A stretch of DNA of 64,000 bases from Pacificoceanicola onchidii. GTDB taxonomy: Bacteria; Pseudomonadota; Alphaproteobacteria; Rhodobacterales; Rhodobacteraceae. The translations under genes were made by a program, and so were the position numbers. Under the pieces are notes generated by a model. The model was not told the DNA's origin and made no database searches. It worked only from the letters and a program-made list of their open reading frames with translations. Below are positions 9,061 to 18,469 of the stretch, one piece after another. Where the stretch lies: the NCBI RefSeq assembly GCF_004804335.1, contig NZ_SRXY01000001.1, forward strand, positions 744,001 to 808,000, in the 5' to 3' direction. Positions within the stretch are counted from its first letter, which is position 1, and each line of letters opens with the position of its first letter.

Positions 9061-10230
9061 TCAGTAGGGCAGCCCAACGTAATTCTCGGCCATCGCCACC
9101 TGCGCGGCATGGTTGCTGCACAGGAAGTCAATCTCGGCCCGCTGCATTTTCAGATCGAACGGCGATTGCTCCGGGTAGCGGTGCAGCAGGGACGTCATCC
9201 ACCAGCTGAAGCGCTCCGCCTTCCAGACCCGCGCCAAAGCTTTTTCGGAATACCGGTCAAGGCCTTCGCTGTCGCCATCCAGGTAATGCTGAACCATTCC
9301 GTGATAGAGATAGTGAATATCGCTCGCCGCCGTGTTCAGCCCCTTCGCCCCGGTCGGCGGCACGATATGCGCCGCATCACCACACAGGAACAAACGCCCC
9401 CAGCGCATCGGCTCGGTCACAAAGGAGCGCAGCGGCGCGATGCTTTTCTCGATCGACGGGCCGGTTACGAGCTTCTCTGCCATCTCCGAAGGGATGCGCC
9501 GTTTGAGTTCTTCCCAGAACGCCGCGTCTGTCCAGTCGTCCGGGCTGTCTGACAAGGCGCATTGAATATAGTAGCGGCTCAGGTTTTCGTTGCGCATGGA
9601 GCAAAGCGCAAACCCACGGTCGGAGCTGGCGTAGATCAGCTCGTCATGCACCGGCGGTGTCTCGGACAGGATTCCAAGCCAACCAAACGGATAAATCTTC
9701 TCGTATTCCTTGCGCACGCTCAGCGGGATGGTCTGGCGGCTGACACCGTGGAAGCCGTCACACCCCGCAACGAAATCGCACTCGATGCGCTGCTCGGTGC
9801 CATCCACCGCATAGGTTACATAAGGTGCATCGCTGTCCGCTCCGTGGATCGTAACGCTTTCGACGTTGTAGACAATCTGCCCGTCCATCGCCTCGCGCGC
9901 CTCATAGAGATCGCGTGTCACTTCGGTCTGGCCGTAGACAACAACCGTCTTGTCGATCAGGTCCTTGAAACTGATGCCGAACTGTTCATCTCCGTAGGAG
10001 ATCACCGTGCCGTCATGGACGTAGCATTCCTTGTCGAGCCGCTCCGCCACGCCAGCCTCGCGCATCAGATCGACAAACCCGGTCTCCAGGATACCCGCCC
10101 GGATGCGCCCCAGGACATAGTCCTTGGTCTTTCGCTCCAGAACGATCGTGTCGATGCCCTTGCGATGCAAAAGCTGGCTGAGCAAGAGACCGGACGGGCC
10201 GCCGCCGATGATGCAAACCTGAGTACGCAT
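9061..10230 (-). CDS. pobA: 4-hydroxybenzoate 3-monooxygenase
   Basis: FAD-dependent hydroxylase that turns 4-hydroxybenzoate into protocatechuate with NAD(P)H and O2. The product is 389 residues, close to the Pseudomonas enzyme. The FAD dinucleotide motif GGGPSG is at residues 9-14, the middle DG motif at CDGFHGVSR, and the ribityl-binding GD motif at FLCGDAAHIVPPTGAKGLN. It is the first gene of the operon, and its product is the substrate of PcaHG encoded downstream. The 96-bp gap to divergent pcaQ holds the promoters. Confidence 0.96.
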   Translation of the reverse strand: MRTQVCIIGGGPSGLLLSQLLHRKGIDTIVLERKTKDYVLGRIRAGILETGFVDLMREAGVAERLDKECYVHDGTVISYGDEQFGISFKDLIDKTVVVYGQTEVTRDLYEAREAMDGQIVYNVESVTIHGADSDAPYVTYAVDGTEQRIECDFVAGCDGFHGVSRQTIPLSVRKEYEKIYPFGWLGILSETPPVHDELIYASSDRGFALCSMRNENLSRYYIQCALSDSPDDWTDAAFWEELKRRIPSEMAEKLVTGPSIEKSIAPLRSFVTEPMRWGRLFLCGDAAHIVPPTGAKGLNTAASDIHYLYHGMVQHYLDGDSEGLDRYSEKALARVWKAERFSWWMTSLLHRYPEQSPFDLKMQRAEIDFLCSNHAAQVAMAENYVGLPY

Positions 10231-10326
10231 GGGTGTCCTCCTTTTCCTTGATCGCAGTAGACACTGAACCCATCAATCATGTAAAATTGTATTTCAGCCG
10301 ATATACTTCACCATTTTGATAACCAT
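10231..10326. promoter_or_regulatory. pobA/pcaQ divergent promoter region
   Basis: A 96-bp spacer between divergent pobA and the LysR gene, where a LysR protein normally binds. An ATAACC half-site lies at 10319-10324 directly before the pcaQ start; rhizobial PcaQ sites are described as ATAACC-N4-GGTTAA, and the second arm is not conserved here. I see no confident full operator. Confidence 0.35.
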
Positions 10327-11250
10327 ATGCTCGACCGCCGGATCAAACTTCGCCATATCGAAGCTTTCGCTGCCATTGCCCGTCATGGTCAGTTGAAGCT
10401 GGCCTGTGACGCCCTGAACCTGTCGCAGCCCGCTCTGTCCAAAACCCTGAAAGAACTGGAAGACGCGCTTGGCTCGCGGTTGATGGACCGGGACCGTTCC
10501 GGCGTGGCTTTGACGGCGGAAGGCGAGGTTTTTCTTGAGTTCGCAGGCCAGGGGCTCGCCGCGTTGCATCGCGGTGTTGAAGGGGTCGGGGCGATCCGCG
10601 CCGGGGGCAAAGACCAACTCAAGGTTGGTTCTCTGCCGTCCGTGGCGGCCCGCCTCATGCCGCCTGCCGTCACCTTGTTCACACGCATGGCGCCCGGCAC
10701 ACGGCTTGTATTGCGGGACGGCGGTCATGGGGCTTTAACCGCCGATTTGCGCAGCGGCGCACTCGACATGGTGATCGGGCGCATGGGCACGCCGGAGATG
10801 ATGCAGGGCATCAGCTTCACCCAACTGTATCTGGAGCGCGTGGTCTGCGTCTGTGATCCCGGCCATCCGCTACATCGTACCATCAGCCTGACCGTTCAGG
10901 ACCTGACAGAATGGCCGGTGCTTTACCCGCCCGAAGGCGCCGCGATCTGGCCGCTTCTGGAACGTTGGCGCATGGCCGAAGGTTTGCCGGATTTCCCGAA
11001 CCGTCTGGATTGCGTCTCCGGGGCTTTTGGCCGCCATTACGTGCCGGGAACCGAGGCGCTCTGGTTCATCTCGGAAGGGGTTGTTGCGCAAGACATCGCC
11101 GCAGGCCGTCTCGCCGCTTTGCCGCTCGACCTCAGCCTGACCAGCGGGCCCGTTGGCCTGATGACCCGGCCGGAAACCACCCCTTCGCGCGCCCAGAGCC
11201 TCTTTGCTCGCGCCTTGCAGAACGCAGCCGCGGCTTTGTCCATATCCTGA
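10327..11250 (+). CDS. pcaQ: LysR-type regulator of protocatechuate catabolism, PcaQ-like
   Basis: Transcriptional regulator of 307 residues. The N-terminal winged HTH covers roughly residues 8-66 (LRHIEAFAAIARHGQLKLAC..LNLSQPALSKTLKELE), followed by a co-inducer domain beginning LKVGSLPSVAARLMPPAV. PcaQ proteins sit divergent to pob/pca operons in alphaproteobacteria and activate them in response to pathway carboxylates. Assignment as PcaQ rather than another LysR member rests on this context and the characteristic N terminus. Confidence 0.83.
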   Translation: MLDRRIKLRHIEAFAAIARHGQLKLACDALNLSQPALSKTLKELEDALGSRLMDRDRSGVALTAEGEVFLEFAGQGLAALHRGVEGVGAIRAGGKDQLKVGSLPSVAARLMPPAVTLFTRMAPGTRLVLRDGGHGALTADLRSGALDMVIGRMGTPEMMQGISFTQLYLERVVCVCDPGHPLHRTISLTVQDLTEWPVLYPPEGAAIWPLLERWRMAEGLPDFPNRLDCVSGAFGRHYVPGTEALWFISEGVVAQDIAAGRLAALPLDLSLTSGPVGLMTRPETTPSRAQSLFARALQNAAAALSIS

Positions 11251-11428
11251 GCCTCTCGCCAGACCATCCACAAGTTAATGGGGTTATCCCCAAAATATCA
11301 CTTTACACAGAGACTCGAGACCGGCACCATATCTTGTAAGGGTGCTGGAAAAGGCCCCAGCCCCTTGAGCAGGCAGCTAGTGCTTGGGGCGTTCACGCCG
11401 CTCGCACGCAATCAAAAGAGGTGGCGGC

Positions 11429-11929
11429 ATGGCCCTGTCCGAGCAATTCCTGAACGATGACATTCATCCCATCGACATCGTCGAGCACATCGCGTCCCAC
11501 AACGAATGGGATTTCGACCGCATCGCCGACGATCAGATCGCAATGGCCGTCGAGGGGCAGTGGCGCACCTACTCGATCACCTTGGCGTGGTCTCATTATG
11601 ACGAAACCCTGCGTCTGATCTGCACCTTCGAGTTCGAGCCGCCCGAGGACCGGATGCCCACGCTCTATGAGGGTTTGAACTCTGTGAACGACCAATGCTG
11701 GGCCGGGGCGTTCAGCTTCTGGCCGAGCGAGCAGCTGATGGTCTACAAGTACGGTCTCGTTCTGGCCGGTGGGCAGATCGCCAGCCCGGAGCAGATCGAC
11801 ACGTTGATCTCCGCCGCTGTTTTGTCGGCCGAGCGCTACTACCCGGCTTTCCAGCTGATGAGCTGGACGGATCGCAGCGCCGAAGAATCCCTGCAAGTGG
11901 CGATTGCCGAGGCCTACGGCCGCGCCTAA
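11429..11929 (+). CDS. YbjN domain-containing protein
   Basis: Conserved protein of 166 residues of the YbjN / type III chaperone-like fold; exact function unknown. Start MALSEQFLND at 11429 is preceded by AGAGGTGG. Typical segments are HPIDIVEHIASHNEWDFDR, WRTYSITLAWSHYDETLRL, and VNDQCWAGAFSFWPSEQLMVYKYGLVL, ending in an amphipathic helix. In relatives this gene is usually close to proC; here a tannase gene separates the two. Confidence 0.75.
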   Translation: MALSEQFLNDDIHPIDIVEHIASHNEWDFDRIADDQIAMAVEGQWRTYSITLAWSHYDETLRLICTFEFEPPEDRMPTLYEGLNSVNDQCWAGAFSFWPSEQLMVYKYGLVLAGGQIASPEQIDTLISAAVLSAERYYPAFQLMSWTDRSAEESLQVAIAEAYGRA

Positions 11930-12133
11930 AGGCTAGGCGGCTCTCGCCCAATACTTGTGCAAGCCCGGGCTATTGGCGCCTCTCAAGCGCCCGAGAAAAC
12001 CTTGCAACTCCAAAAAGATACCCTCTGAACAGACCCGCAGCGCCTTTTGCGCTGTGGTGCGGTATTTTTCCTTGCCCTCCCTGCGCCATGCGTCAATCCT
12101 ACATCCGGACGTTGTGTCCAAGGGAGGATTTTC

Positions 12134-13528
12134 ATGAAAAAACTAATCACCGCGCTGGCCATTATTGGCAGCGCGCCTGCGGCTTTTGCCGACGAAACCA
12201 AGAGCGCCTGTAGCGCCCTGACCGGCACCGTGCTGAGCGCCGCAACAGTAACCAGCGCGCGCGAGATGACCCCGGAAGGCCTGCCCGCCTATTGCGAGGT
12301 CCGCGCAACCGCTCTGCCGGCCATCAACATCGAGGTGCGCCTGCCGCTCGAAGGCTGGAACGGCAAGTATTACCAGGCCGGATGCGGCGGATTTTGCGGC
12401 ATTCTGGGCCGCGCCGATGCCGGGGCGAGCTGGATCAACGCCATGCGCCCGGGGCTTGAACGCGGCTACGCCACTGCGACCTCCGACAGCGGCCACCATG
12501 GTCTGTCCGTCGTGGATGCAGGCTGGGCGCAGGACAACCCGCACGCAGAACGCGATTGGGGCTGGCGCTCGATTGGCGAGACGAACCGCGTCGCGCAAGC
12601 CATGATCAAAGCCTTCTACGGCACCGGCTCCGATCAGGCGATTTTCCAAGGTTGTTCCACCGGCGGGCGCATGGCCCATGTCGCCGCGCAGCGGTATCCG
12701 GAGATGTTCGACGGCATCATCTCCGGCGCGCCTGCCATGGACTACCCCGGCCTTGTCGCCACCAAGATGGCTTGGCTGGTGCAAGCCAACACCGCCGAGG
12801 ATGGCAGCCAGATCCTCACCGCTGCCGAAGCGGGCAAAATCGGCGCTGCCGTGCTTGATCAATGTGATGCGATTGACGGACAGGAAGACGGCGTGATCGC
12901 CGATCCCCGCGACTGCACGGTGGATTATTCCAACGTCGGTCTGACGAACCAGCAGATGGATACGCTGATGAAGTGGCGCGAAGGGCCGCGCAATTCGAAC
13001 GGTGATCAGCTCTATCCGGGCGGTGTCCCCGAAGGCTCCGAGCCGTTCTGGTGGCTCTGGCTGACCGGCAACGACAAGGGCCGTGCGCCGCTGGTGCCCG
13101 CCTTTGTCACCGGTTTTGGCCGCCACATGGCCTTTGACGACGATCCGGGCGTGACATGGTCTCCGATGGATTTCGACTTCGACAAGGACCCGGCGCGCAT
13201 GACCCAGGCCACCGCCAATTACAACGGCGACAACCCGGACCTGACCGCCTTCCGCGAAGCGGGCGGCAAGATGATAGTCTTCCACGGCTGGGCGGACGCC
13301 ATCGTCACCCCCTATAAAACCGTGGAATGGCATGAACAGGCACAGGAGGCCGCAGGCGGCGCAGAGGCTTTGGCCGATACCGTTGCGCTCTTCATGGTGC
13401 CGGGCCTCGACCATTGCGGCATTCTCCCGGGACCGGACGGCATCAACGCGGCGGCGCTTGACCCCATGTCACCTTTGGAAGCATGGCTTGCCGACGGGAC
13501 CCGACCCATGTCAATTATGTCCGAATAA
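12134..13528 (+). CDS. Secreted tannase/feruloyl esterase family protein
   Basis: Ester hydrolase expected to free phenolic acids from plant or algal polymers or galloyl esters; exported. The 464-residue protein starts at MKKLITALAIIG (AGGGAGG 7 bases upstream) with a signal peptide ending AFA. It shows the CS-D-HC signature of the tannase family: C174-S175 in GCSTGGRM, D388 in HGWADAIVTP and H427-C428 in GLDHCG, where the two cysteines join nucleophile and histidine. Many further cysteines suit a periplasmic or extracellular enzyme. Its products could feed the pobA/pca operon about 2 kb away. It interrupts the YbjN-proC pair. Confidence 0.88.
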   Translation: MKKLITALAIIGSAPAAFADETKSACSALTGTVLSAATVTSAREMTPEGLPAYCEVRATALPAINIEVRLPLEGWNGKYYQAGCGGFCGILGRADAGASWINAMRPGLERGYATATSDSGHHGLSVVDAGWAQDNPHAERDWGWRSIGETNRVAQAMIKAFYGTGSDQAIFQGCSTGGRMAHVAAQRYPEMFDGIISGAPAMDYPGLVATKMAWLVQANTAEDGSQILTAAEAGKIGAAVLDQCDAIDGQEDGVIADPRDCTVDYSNVGLTNQQMDTLMKWREGPRNSNGDQLYPGGVPEGSEPFWWLWLTGNDKGRAPLVPAFVTGFGRHMAFDDDPGVTWSPMDFDFDKDPARMTQATANYNGDNPDLTAFREAGGKMIVFHGWADAIVTPYKTVEWHEQAQEAAGGAEALADTVALFMVPGLDHCGILPGPDGINAAALDPMSPLEAWLADGTRPMSIMSE

Positions 13529-13534
13529 CCAAAA

Positions 13535-13564
13535 CCCCGGTCCGATGACCCCATCGGGCCGGGG
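13535..13564 (+). terminator. Hairpin between tannase gene and proC
   Basis: Long stem CCCCGGTCCGAT / ATCGGGCCGGGG with one T:G pair and a short loop, directly after the tannase stop. There is no clear T-run, so termination may be partial. Confidence 0.5.
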
Positions 13565-13585
13565 CATGGCCAATTCGGAGGCAGA

Positions 13586-14401
13586 ATGAACAACACCGAC
13601 ATCGCGCAGCGCGGCCTTGTGCTGCTGGGCTGCGGCAAGATGGGCTCCGCCATGCTGGCCGGTTGGCTGGCGGATGGCCTGCCCGCCACATCGGTCTGGG
13701 TGCTGGACCCTTACCCGAGCGATTGGGTTCAGGCGCAGGGCGTCCACGTGAACGAAGGTGTTCCCGAGGCACCGGCCGTTGTTCTGCTCGCCGTAAAACC
13801 GCAAATGATGGGAGAGGCGCTACCGGTGCTGGCCGCCAAAGGCAACGGCGACACGCTCTTTGTCTCCGTCGCCGCGGGAACCACCCTTGCCACGCTCGAA
13901 AGCGTGCTCGGCGGTCAGACCCCGATCGTGCGCTCCATGCCCAACACCCCCGCTGCCATCGGCCAGGGCATCACCGCGATCATCGGAAATGCCAACACGT
14001 CCCAGGCCCAGCTTGAAACCGCTGAAACCCTGCTGAAAGCCATCGGCAGCGTGGTGCGCCTCAACAGCGAAGCGCAGATCGACGCGGTGACCGGGCTCTC
14101 CGGCTCCGGCCCGGCCTATGTCTTTCACCTGATCGAATGCCTCGCCAAAGCCGGTGAAGCCGAAGGGCTCGCGCCCGACCTCGCCATGACTTTGGCCAAG
14201 GCCACCGTCGCGGGCGCGGGCGCCCTTGCCATGCAAGCGGACGAGACGCCCGAGCAGTTGCGCATCAACGTCACCTCCCCCAACGGCACCACGCAGGCCG
14301 GGCTTGAGGTGCTGATGGATCAAGTCACCGGTCTACCGCCACTGGCCACCAAGACTGTCGCCGCCGCGGCGAACCGCTCACGGGAACTGGCCAATGACTG
14401 A
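13586..14401 (+). CDS. proC: Pyrroline-5-carboxylate reductase
   Basis: Last step of proline synthesis: NAD(P)H reduction of pyrroline-5-carboxylate. The 271-residue product shows the N-terminal Rossmann motif LGCGKMGSAMLAGW, VLLAVKPQMM, MPNTPAAIGQGI and the C-terminal dimer domain signature AVTGLSGSGPAYVFHLIECL. GGAGG precedes the ATG. It overlaps the following csaA gene by 8 bp. Confidence 0.96.
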   Translation: MNNTDIAQRGLVLLGCGKMGSAMLAGWLADGLPATSVWVLDPYPSDWVQAQGVHVNEGVPEAPAVVLLAVKPQMMGEALPVLAAKGNGDTLFVSVAAGTTLATLESVLGGQTPIVRSMPNTPAAIGQGITAIIGNANTSQAQLETAETLLKAIGSVVRLNSEAQIDAVTGLSGSGPAYVFHLIECLAKAGEAEGLAPDLAMTLAKATVAGAGALAMQADETPEQLRINVTSPNGTTQAGLEVLMDQVTGLPPLATKTVAAAANRSRELAND

Positions 14402-14732
14402 CATTACATACGACGACTTTCTCGCCGTCGACATCCGCGTCGGCACTGTGGTCCGCGCCGAGCCTTTCCCCGAAGCGCGCAAACCGGCGATCAAGCTCTG
14501 GATCGATTTCGGCCCCGAGATTGGCGAGAAAAAATCCAGCGCCCAGATCACCGCGCATTACACGCCCGAGGCGCTGACCGGCAAACAGGTTATGGCCGTG
14601 GTCAACTTCCCGCCGCGCCAGATCGGCCCTATGCGCTCCGAGGTGCTTGTGCTTGGACTGATGGACCCGGACGGCGGCGTGGTTTTGATCAGCCCGGATC
14701 ACGCCGTGCCGAACGGCGCGCGGATGCATTAG
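14394..14732 (+). CDS. csaA: tRNA-binding CsaA-like protein
   Basis: Small OB-fold protein of 112 residues with the tRNA-binding arrangement of CsaA: DFLAVDIRVGTVVRAEPFPEARKPA, then KKSSAQITAHYTPEAL, VVNFPPRQIGPMRSEVLVLG and a C-terminal GVVLISPD strand. CsaA proteins bind tRNA and have been assigned chaperone-like export roles in Bacillus; the role here is not shown. The start overlaps the proC end and suggests coupled translation. Confidence 0.87.
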   Translation: MTDITYDDFLAVDIRVGTVVRAEPFPEARKPAIKLWIDFGPEIGEKKSSAQITAHYTPEALTGKQVMAVVNFPPRQIGPMRSEVLVLGLMDPDGGVVLISPDHAVPNGARMH

Positions 14733-14742
14733 GAGACAAGCC

Positions 14743-15861
14743 ATGGGTCAACCTGCCATCACCGGACACGGTGTCTTCACCCCCTCCGAGATCATCACCA
14801 ACGACGAACTGGTCGTCGCCTTCAACGCCTACGCCGCGCTTTGGAACGAGGACAATGCGGATGCCATCGCCTCAGGCGAGATCGAGGCCATGTCGCCGTC
14901 CAGTTCGGACTTCATAGTCAACGCCTCCGGCATCGAACGCCGTTTCGTGATGAACAAGGATGGCGTGCTTGATCCGACCCGCATGTTCCCGAGGCTGCCC
15001 GCCAGGGCAGATGAGGCCCCCGGCGTCATGGCCGAAATGGCGCTGGACGCGGCTCAAAAGGCGCTCGCCATGGCGGGGCGAACCGGCGCGGACGTCGACC
15101 TGATCATCTGCGCAGCCTCCAACCACGAACGCGCCTACCCGGCCATTGCCATCGAGATTCAGCAGCTTCTGGATGCGGGGGGCTTTGCCTTCGACATGAA
15201 CGTCGCCTGCTCCTCGGCCACCTTCGGCATTCAGGCCGCCTCTGACATGATACGCGCGGGCAGCGCCAAGGCCGCGCTGGTTGTCTGCCCTGAGATCTGT
15301 TCCGCCCACCTCGAGTGGCGCGACCGGGATTGTCATTTCATCTTCGGCGATGTGGCAACAGCCGTCCTTATCGAACCGGCGGAGAACGCCAAAGGCGCGC
15401 GTTTTGACATCCTGTCGACCCGCTGCGCCACCAAGTTTTCCAACAACATCCGCAACAACAACGGCTTCTTGCGCCGCACCCATGACCAGATGGAAGACCG
15501 CCGCGACATGCAGTTCATGCAAAACGGGCGCAAGGTCTTCAAGGAAGTTCTGCCGATGGTCTCCGCCCACATTGCCGCGCATATGCAGGCCGAAGGTTGG
15601 AGCGCCGATGACCTGAGCCGCCTCTGGCTGCATCAGGCGAACAAGACGATGAATGATTTTATCGGCAAAAAGGTTCTGGGCCGCGTACCGGAACCGGGTG
15701 AGCAACCCAACATCCTGCAAGACTATGCCAATACGTCCTCCGCCGGATCCATCATCGCCTTTTCAAAGCACTCCGAAGACCTGAAGGAAGGAAACCGCGG
15801 CGTGATCTGTTCCTTTGGCGCGGGCTATTCCGTGGGGTCGGTTCTGGTCGAACGGCGCTGA
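14743..15861 (+). CDS. Beta-ketoacyl-ACP synthase III family protein
   Basis: Condensing enzyme of the FabH-like group, 372 residues. The catalytic triad is in order: C156 in FDMNVACSSATFG, H297 in LWLHQANKTM and N330 in DYANTSSAGS. Compared with classical FabH (about 320 residues) it has insertions before residue 90 and around 220-265 (NNIRNNNGFLRRTHDQMEDR), as in the longer KASIII group of many alpha- and gammaproteobacteria. It may start fatty acid synthesis or make a specialised acyl product. It follows csaA by 10 bp with GGAG at the right distance. Confidence 0.88.
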   Translation: MGQPAITGHGVFTPSEIITNDELVVAFNAYAALWNEDNADAIASGEIEAMSPSSSDFIVNASGIERRFVMNKDGVLDPTRMFPRLPARADEAPGVMAEMALDAAQKALAMAGRTGADVDLIICAASNHERAYPAIAIEIQQLLDAGGFAFDMNVACSSATFGIQAASDMIRAGSAKAALVVCPEICSAHLEWRDRDCHFIFGDVATAVLIEPAENAKGARFDILSTRCATKFSNNIRNNNGFLRRTHDQMEDRRDMQFMQNGRKVFKEVLPMVSAHIAAHMQAEGWSADDLSRLWLHQANKTMNDFIGKKVLGRVPEPGEQPNILQDYANTSSAGSIIAFSKHSEDLKEGNRGVICSFGAGYSVGSVLVERR

Positions 15862-15883
15862 CCGGGCTTTTCAGAAAGCCCGG
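15862..15883. terminator. Bidirectional hairpin between KASIII and DUF1963 genes
   Basis: Perfect 9-bp stem CCGGGCTTT-tcag-AAAGCCCGG directly after the KASIII stop at a convergent junction. Confidence 0.68.
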
Positions 15884-15895
15884 CCCGCGTCAGCG

Positions 15896-17710
15896 TCATT
15901 TATCCCAGTCCTGGCCATCCCCGTTGGCGGCGAAGGCCTTCTCAAGGCGTCCCATGCCAAGATCGCGCGGATTGATCTGCACTGCCCAGCGGGATGCCTC
16001 GCCAATCTGCCATCCGGCCAGATCACTCGGCGGCAGCAGGAGCAGGCAGGGCGCATCGCTCGGCAGGCGCCCTTCTTTGTCATCCGCATCATTGCCGACA
16101 AAGATCACCTCCTGCGCCGCATAGGCCTGCCAAAGCGGCAGGAGCCGGTTGAGCGTCGCCTCGGGCAAGGCTGCGGGGTCCATGGCATACACCCGCCGCG
16201 CCTGCGCCTCATAGAGCTTGCGATAGCTTTTGAAGCCTTTGTATTGCAGCAGGCTCAGCGGCTTGCGCCCACCAGCCCGCGCGGCGTCTCCCAGCCAGGC
16301 CTCGTTGGTCATCTTGGCCAACGCGCCAATCACCTTGGCACAGTCACGCTCGCTGAAGTCTGCTTCCGCAGCCCGCGCTTCGATCCTTGAGGACAGCCTC
16401 CGAACCCGGGTCAAAGTCTGCCCTAGCCCCTCCAACATGCCTGCCTTGGCGTCATCGCCATCCGCCGCGTCTTTCCGCGCGCGACCGATCATACGCTCCA
16501 CCATGGCATCCACCGCATCCACAAGGGCGATGGTTGTCACCCAATCGAATGGCAGGAACCCGGGGTCCGTCATGGACGGCTTGTCCAGCAAAAGCGTCTC
16601 TGCGTGGGCAACAGACAAATCGGGGCGCGCGCCGTCTTCATCCGGCACAGCCGTCAAATACCAGCGCGGCGGCAAAAGAGCATCCGGACCGATCAGCTCA
16701 AAGAGCGCCTCTTCGCCAGAGGCAAAGCGGAAGTAATAATCCGCGCCGTCTGGCACCGGACGATCCACACCGCGTTCCAGCGTGTGCAGAACCGTCACCT
16801 CTGCCCCCGGACTATCCGCCCCGAAAATCACTAGCCAGCCCTCGCGCGGCCCAACCCCGCCCCAGATGTCCTCCGGCAGATCTGCCACGGCGATCTGCGC
16901 ATAGAAACTGGCCGGGGTCTCGCCGATCATCGGCCAGGCTACGCCCTCCGGCAACGAAGGTCCGCCGCCGATCCAGCTGTCCGTAGGATGCTGCGGAAAC
17001 TGGATTTCGAGCCGCAACCGCCCTGTGTGGAAGTCGATCGGCTTGACCGGCTGAAGATCCTCTGCCGAATACTCGCGATCCTGCGGTGGTTTTTCATCAC
17101 GCGGCTTGTCCGTAGTTTGCTCAGCCGGCGCGCCGTCCGACGCCTCGCCATGCCCACCGATCTCGACAAACCGTTCCGCTGCTTTCACACCGCCGCTCAG
17201 AAGCTGCGCGATGATCTCAAGCCGTTGCTCCGGCGGGATATGAAGCGATGCGGAATCGCTGCCCTCCCTTGCTTTGCGTCGCGCATCTTTGCGGTCCCGC
17301 GCAGGCGCCATGGCCTCGCGCGGCATGTGCATGTCCGCAGGCGCATCTTCCAGCATATCGCTGTAAGCCTGCATCTTCAGATCAACCTCGCGGGATGCCC
17401 CGCTCTCTTCACGGGTATCTTTCCCGCGCCGCCGGAAAGCGCCGAGGTTCTGTTTGACGAAGCCAACAACGCCGTCCACTTCCGTGCCGAACTCCGTCAT
17501 GGGCGCGGAATCGTCAAAGACATCGCCGCCCATGCGTTTGCCGAGCCATGACATGACAGCACCAACCGCCATGAGCGCGAAGGCCGTGTAAGGTTGATCA
17601 AATGCATCCGGAAGCAGGACCGTCAGGTCCTTCCAGATGACTGCGGCCCAAACCGTGCCGAACACCAACACCCCTGTCCCCACAAGGAAAAGCGTACGCG
17701 CTGCATACAT
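15896..17710 (-). CDS. Membrane-anchored DUF1963 protein
   Basis: A 604-residue protein with two N-terminal transmembrane segments (about residues 6-26 and 40-58), a charged low-complexity linker to about residue 200, then a DUF1963 (YwqG-type) domain seen in WIGGGPSLPEGVAWPM, FYAQIAVADLP and GWLVIFGAD, and a helical C-terminal part. DUF1963 function is not established. The start MYAARTLFLVG at 17710 is chosen because AAGGGG lies 8 bases upstream; the upstream ATG would bury that site in the coding sequence. It is convergent with the KASIII gene. Confidence 0.78.
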   Translation of the reverse strand: MYAARTLFLVGTGVLVFGTVWAAVIWKDLTVLLPDAFDQPYTAFALMAVGAVMSWLGKRMGGDVFDDSAPMTEFGTEVDGVVGFVKQNLGAFRRRGKDTREESGASREVDLKMQAYSDMLEDAPADMHMPREAMAPARDRKDARRKAREGSDSASLHIPPEQRLEIIAQLLSGGVKAAERFVEIGGHGEASDGAPAEQTTDKPRDEKPPQDREYSAEDLQPVKPIDFHTGRLRLEIQFPQHPTDSWIGGGPSLPEGVAWPMIGETPASFYAQIAVADLPEDIWGGVGPREGWLVIFGADSPGAEVTVLHTLERGVDRPVPDGADYYFRFASGEEALFELIGPDALLPPRWYLTAVPDEDGARPDLSVAHAETLLLDKPSMTDPGFLPFDWVTTIALVDAVDAMVERMIGRARKDAADGDDAKAGMLEGLGQTLTRVRRLSSRIEARAAEADFSERDCAKVIGALAKMTNEAWLGDAARAGGRKPLSLLQYKGFKSYRKLYEAQARRVYAMDPAALPEATLNRLLPLWQAYAAQEVIFVGNDADDKEGRLPSDAPCLLLLPPSDLAGWQIGEASRWAVQINPRDLGMGRLEKAFAANGDGQDWDK

Positions 17711-17851
17711 CGTGTGTCCCCTTCTCACCTCTGACGTGTAAAAGGCCGGAAAGATGGGGCAAAATCATGGAAGACCGGTGGCACCATGGGGGACAATTAA
17801 GGAGTTTTGTCGCAACTCGATGCAACCTGTGCGGGCAATTCAGGACCTTGA

Positions 17852-18430
17852 TCAGTCGCCCACAGCCTCGCGCCAATGTTTGCGGCACAGGCTGACATAG
17901 GTCTCGTTGCCGCCAATCTGGACCTGTGCGCCATCCTTGAGCACCTGTCCGTCCGGCCCCTGACGGATCACCATCGTCGCCTTCTTGCCACAATGACAGA
18001 TTGTGCGCACTTCCCGCATTTCATCTGCAAGGGCAAGCAACGCGGCAGAACCGGGGAACAGCTCTCCCCGAAAATCCACCCGCAAGCCATAGGCCATGAC
18101 CGGCACACCCAGATCATCCACCACACGCGCCAATTGCCAAACCTGATCGCGGCTCAAAAACTGAGCCTCGTCGACAAAAATGCAGGCAACCGGACCTTCC
18201 AACAAGCGCGCCTCGAGCTTCGCAAACAGATCTTCACCCGGTGAAAACGTCGCCGCAGGCCGACCCAATCCAATACGCGAGCCAATGCGCCCTTCCCCGG
18301 ACCGGTCATCAAAAGCCGCGGTCAGAAGATAGGTCTCCATACCGCGTTCATTGTAATTGTGCGCCGCCTGCAAAAGCAGCGTGCTTTTGCCTGCGTTCAT
18401 AGTGGAATAGTGGAAATGCAGCTTGGCCAT
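17852..18430 (-). CDS. tdk: Thymidine kinase
   Basis: Type II thymidine kinase of the salvage pathway: thymidine plus ATP to dTMP. The 192-residue product has the P-loop STMNAGKST at residues 9-17, the Mg/active-site segment FVDEAQF (DEAQF 87-91), the thymidine-binding lasso YGLRVDF, and zinc-ribbon cysteines in ICHCGKKA and LCRKHW. A 12-bp perfect inverted repeat lies about 40 bp upstream of the start. Confidence 0.95.
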   Translation of the reverse strand: MAKLHFHYSTMNAGKSTLLLQAAHNYNERGMETYLLTAAFDDRSGEGRIGSRIGLGRPAATFSPGEDLFAKLEARLLEGPVACIFVDEAQFLSRDQVWQLARVVDDLGVPVMAYGLRVDFRGELFPGSAALLALADEMREVRTICHCGKKATMVIRQGPDGQVLKDGAQVQIGGNETYVSLCRKHWREAVGD

Positions 18431-18469
18431 GCGACGCCTGTTACCGTGTTTCTGCGGCGACGAAAAGCT

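Noticed and set aside
11274-11300. DnaA-box-like TTATCCCCA near an A+T-richer stretch
   Set aside because: Only one copy, with a mismatch to TTATNCACA, and no cluster of boxes or dnaA/hemE context. It is better read as part of the small palindrome TGGGG-ttat-CCCCA.
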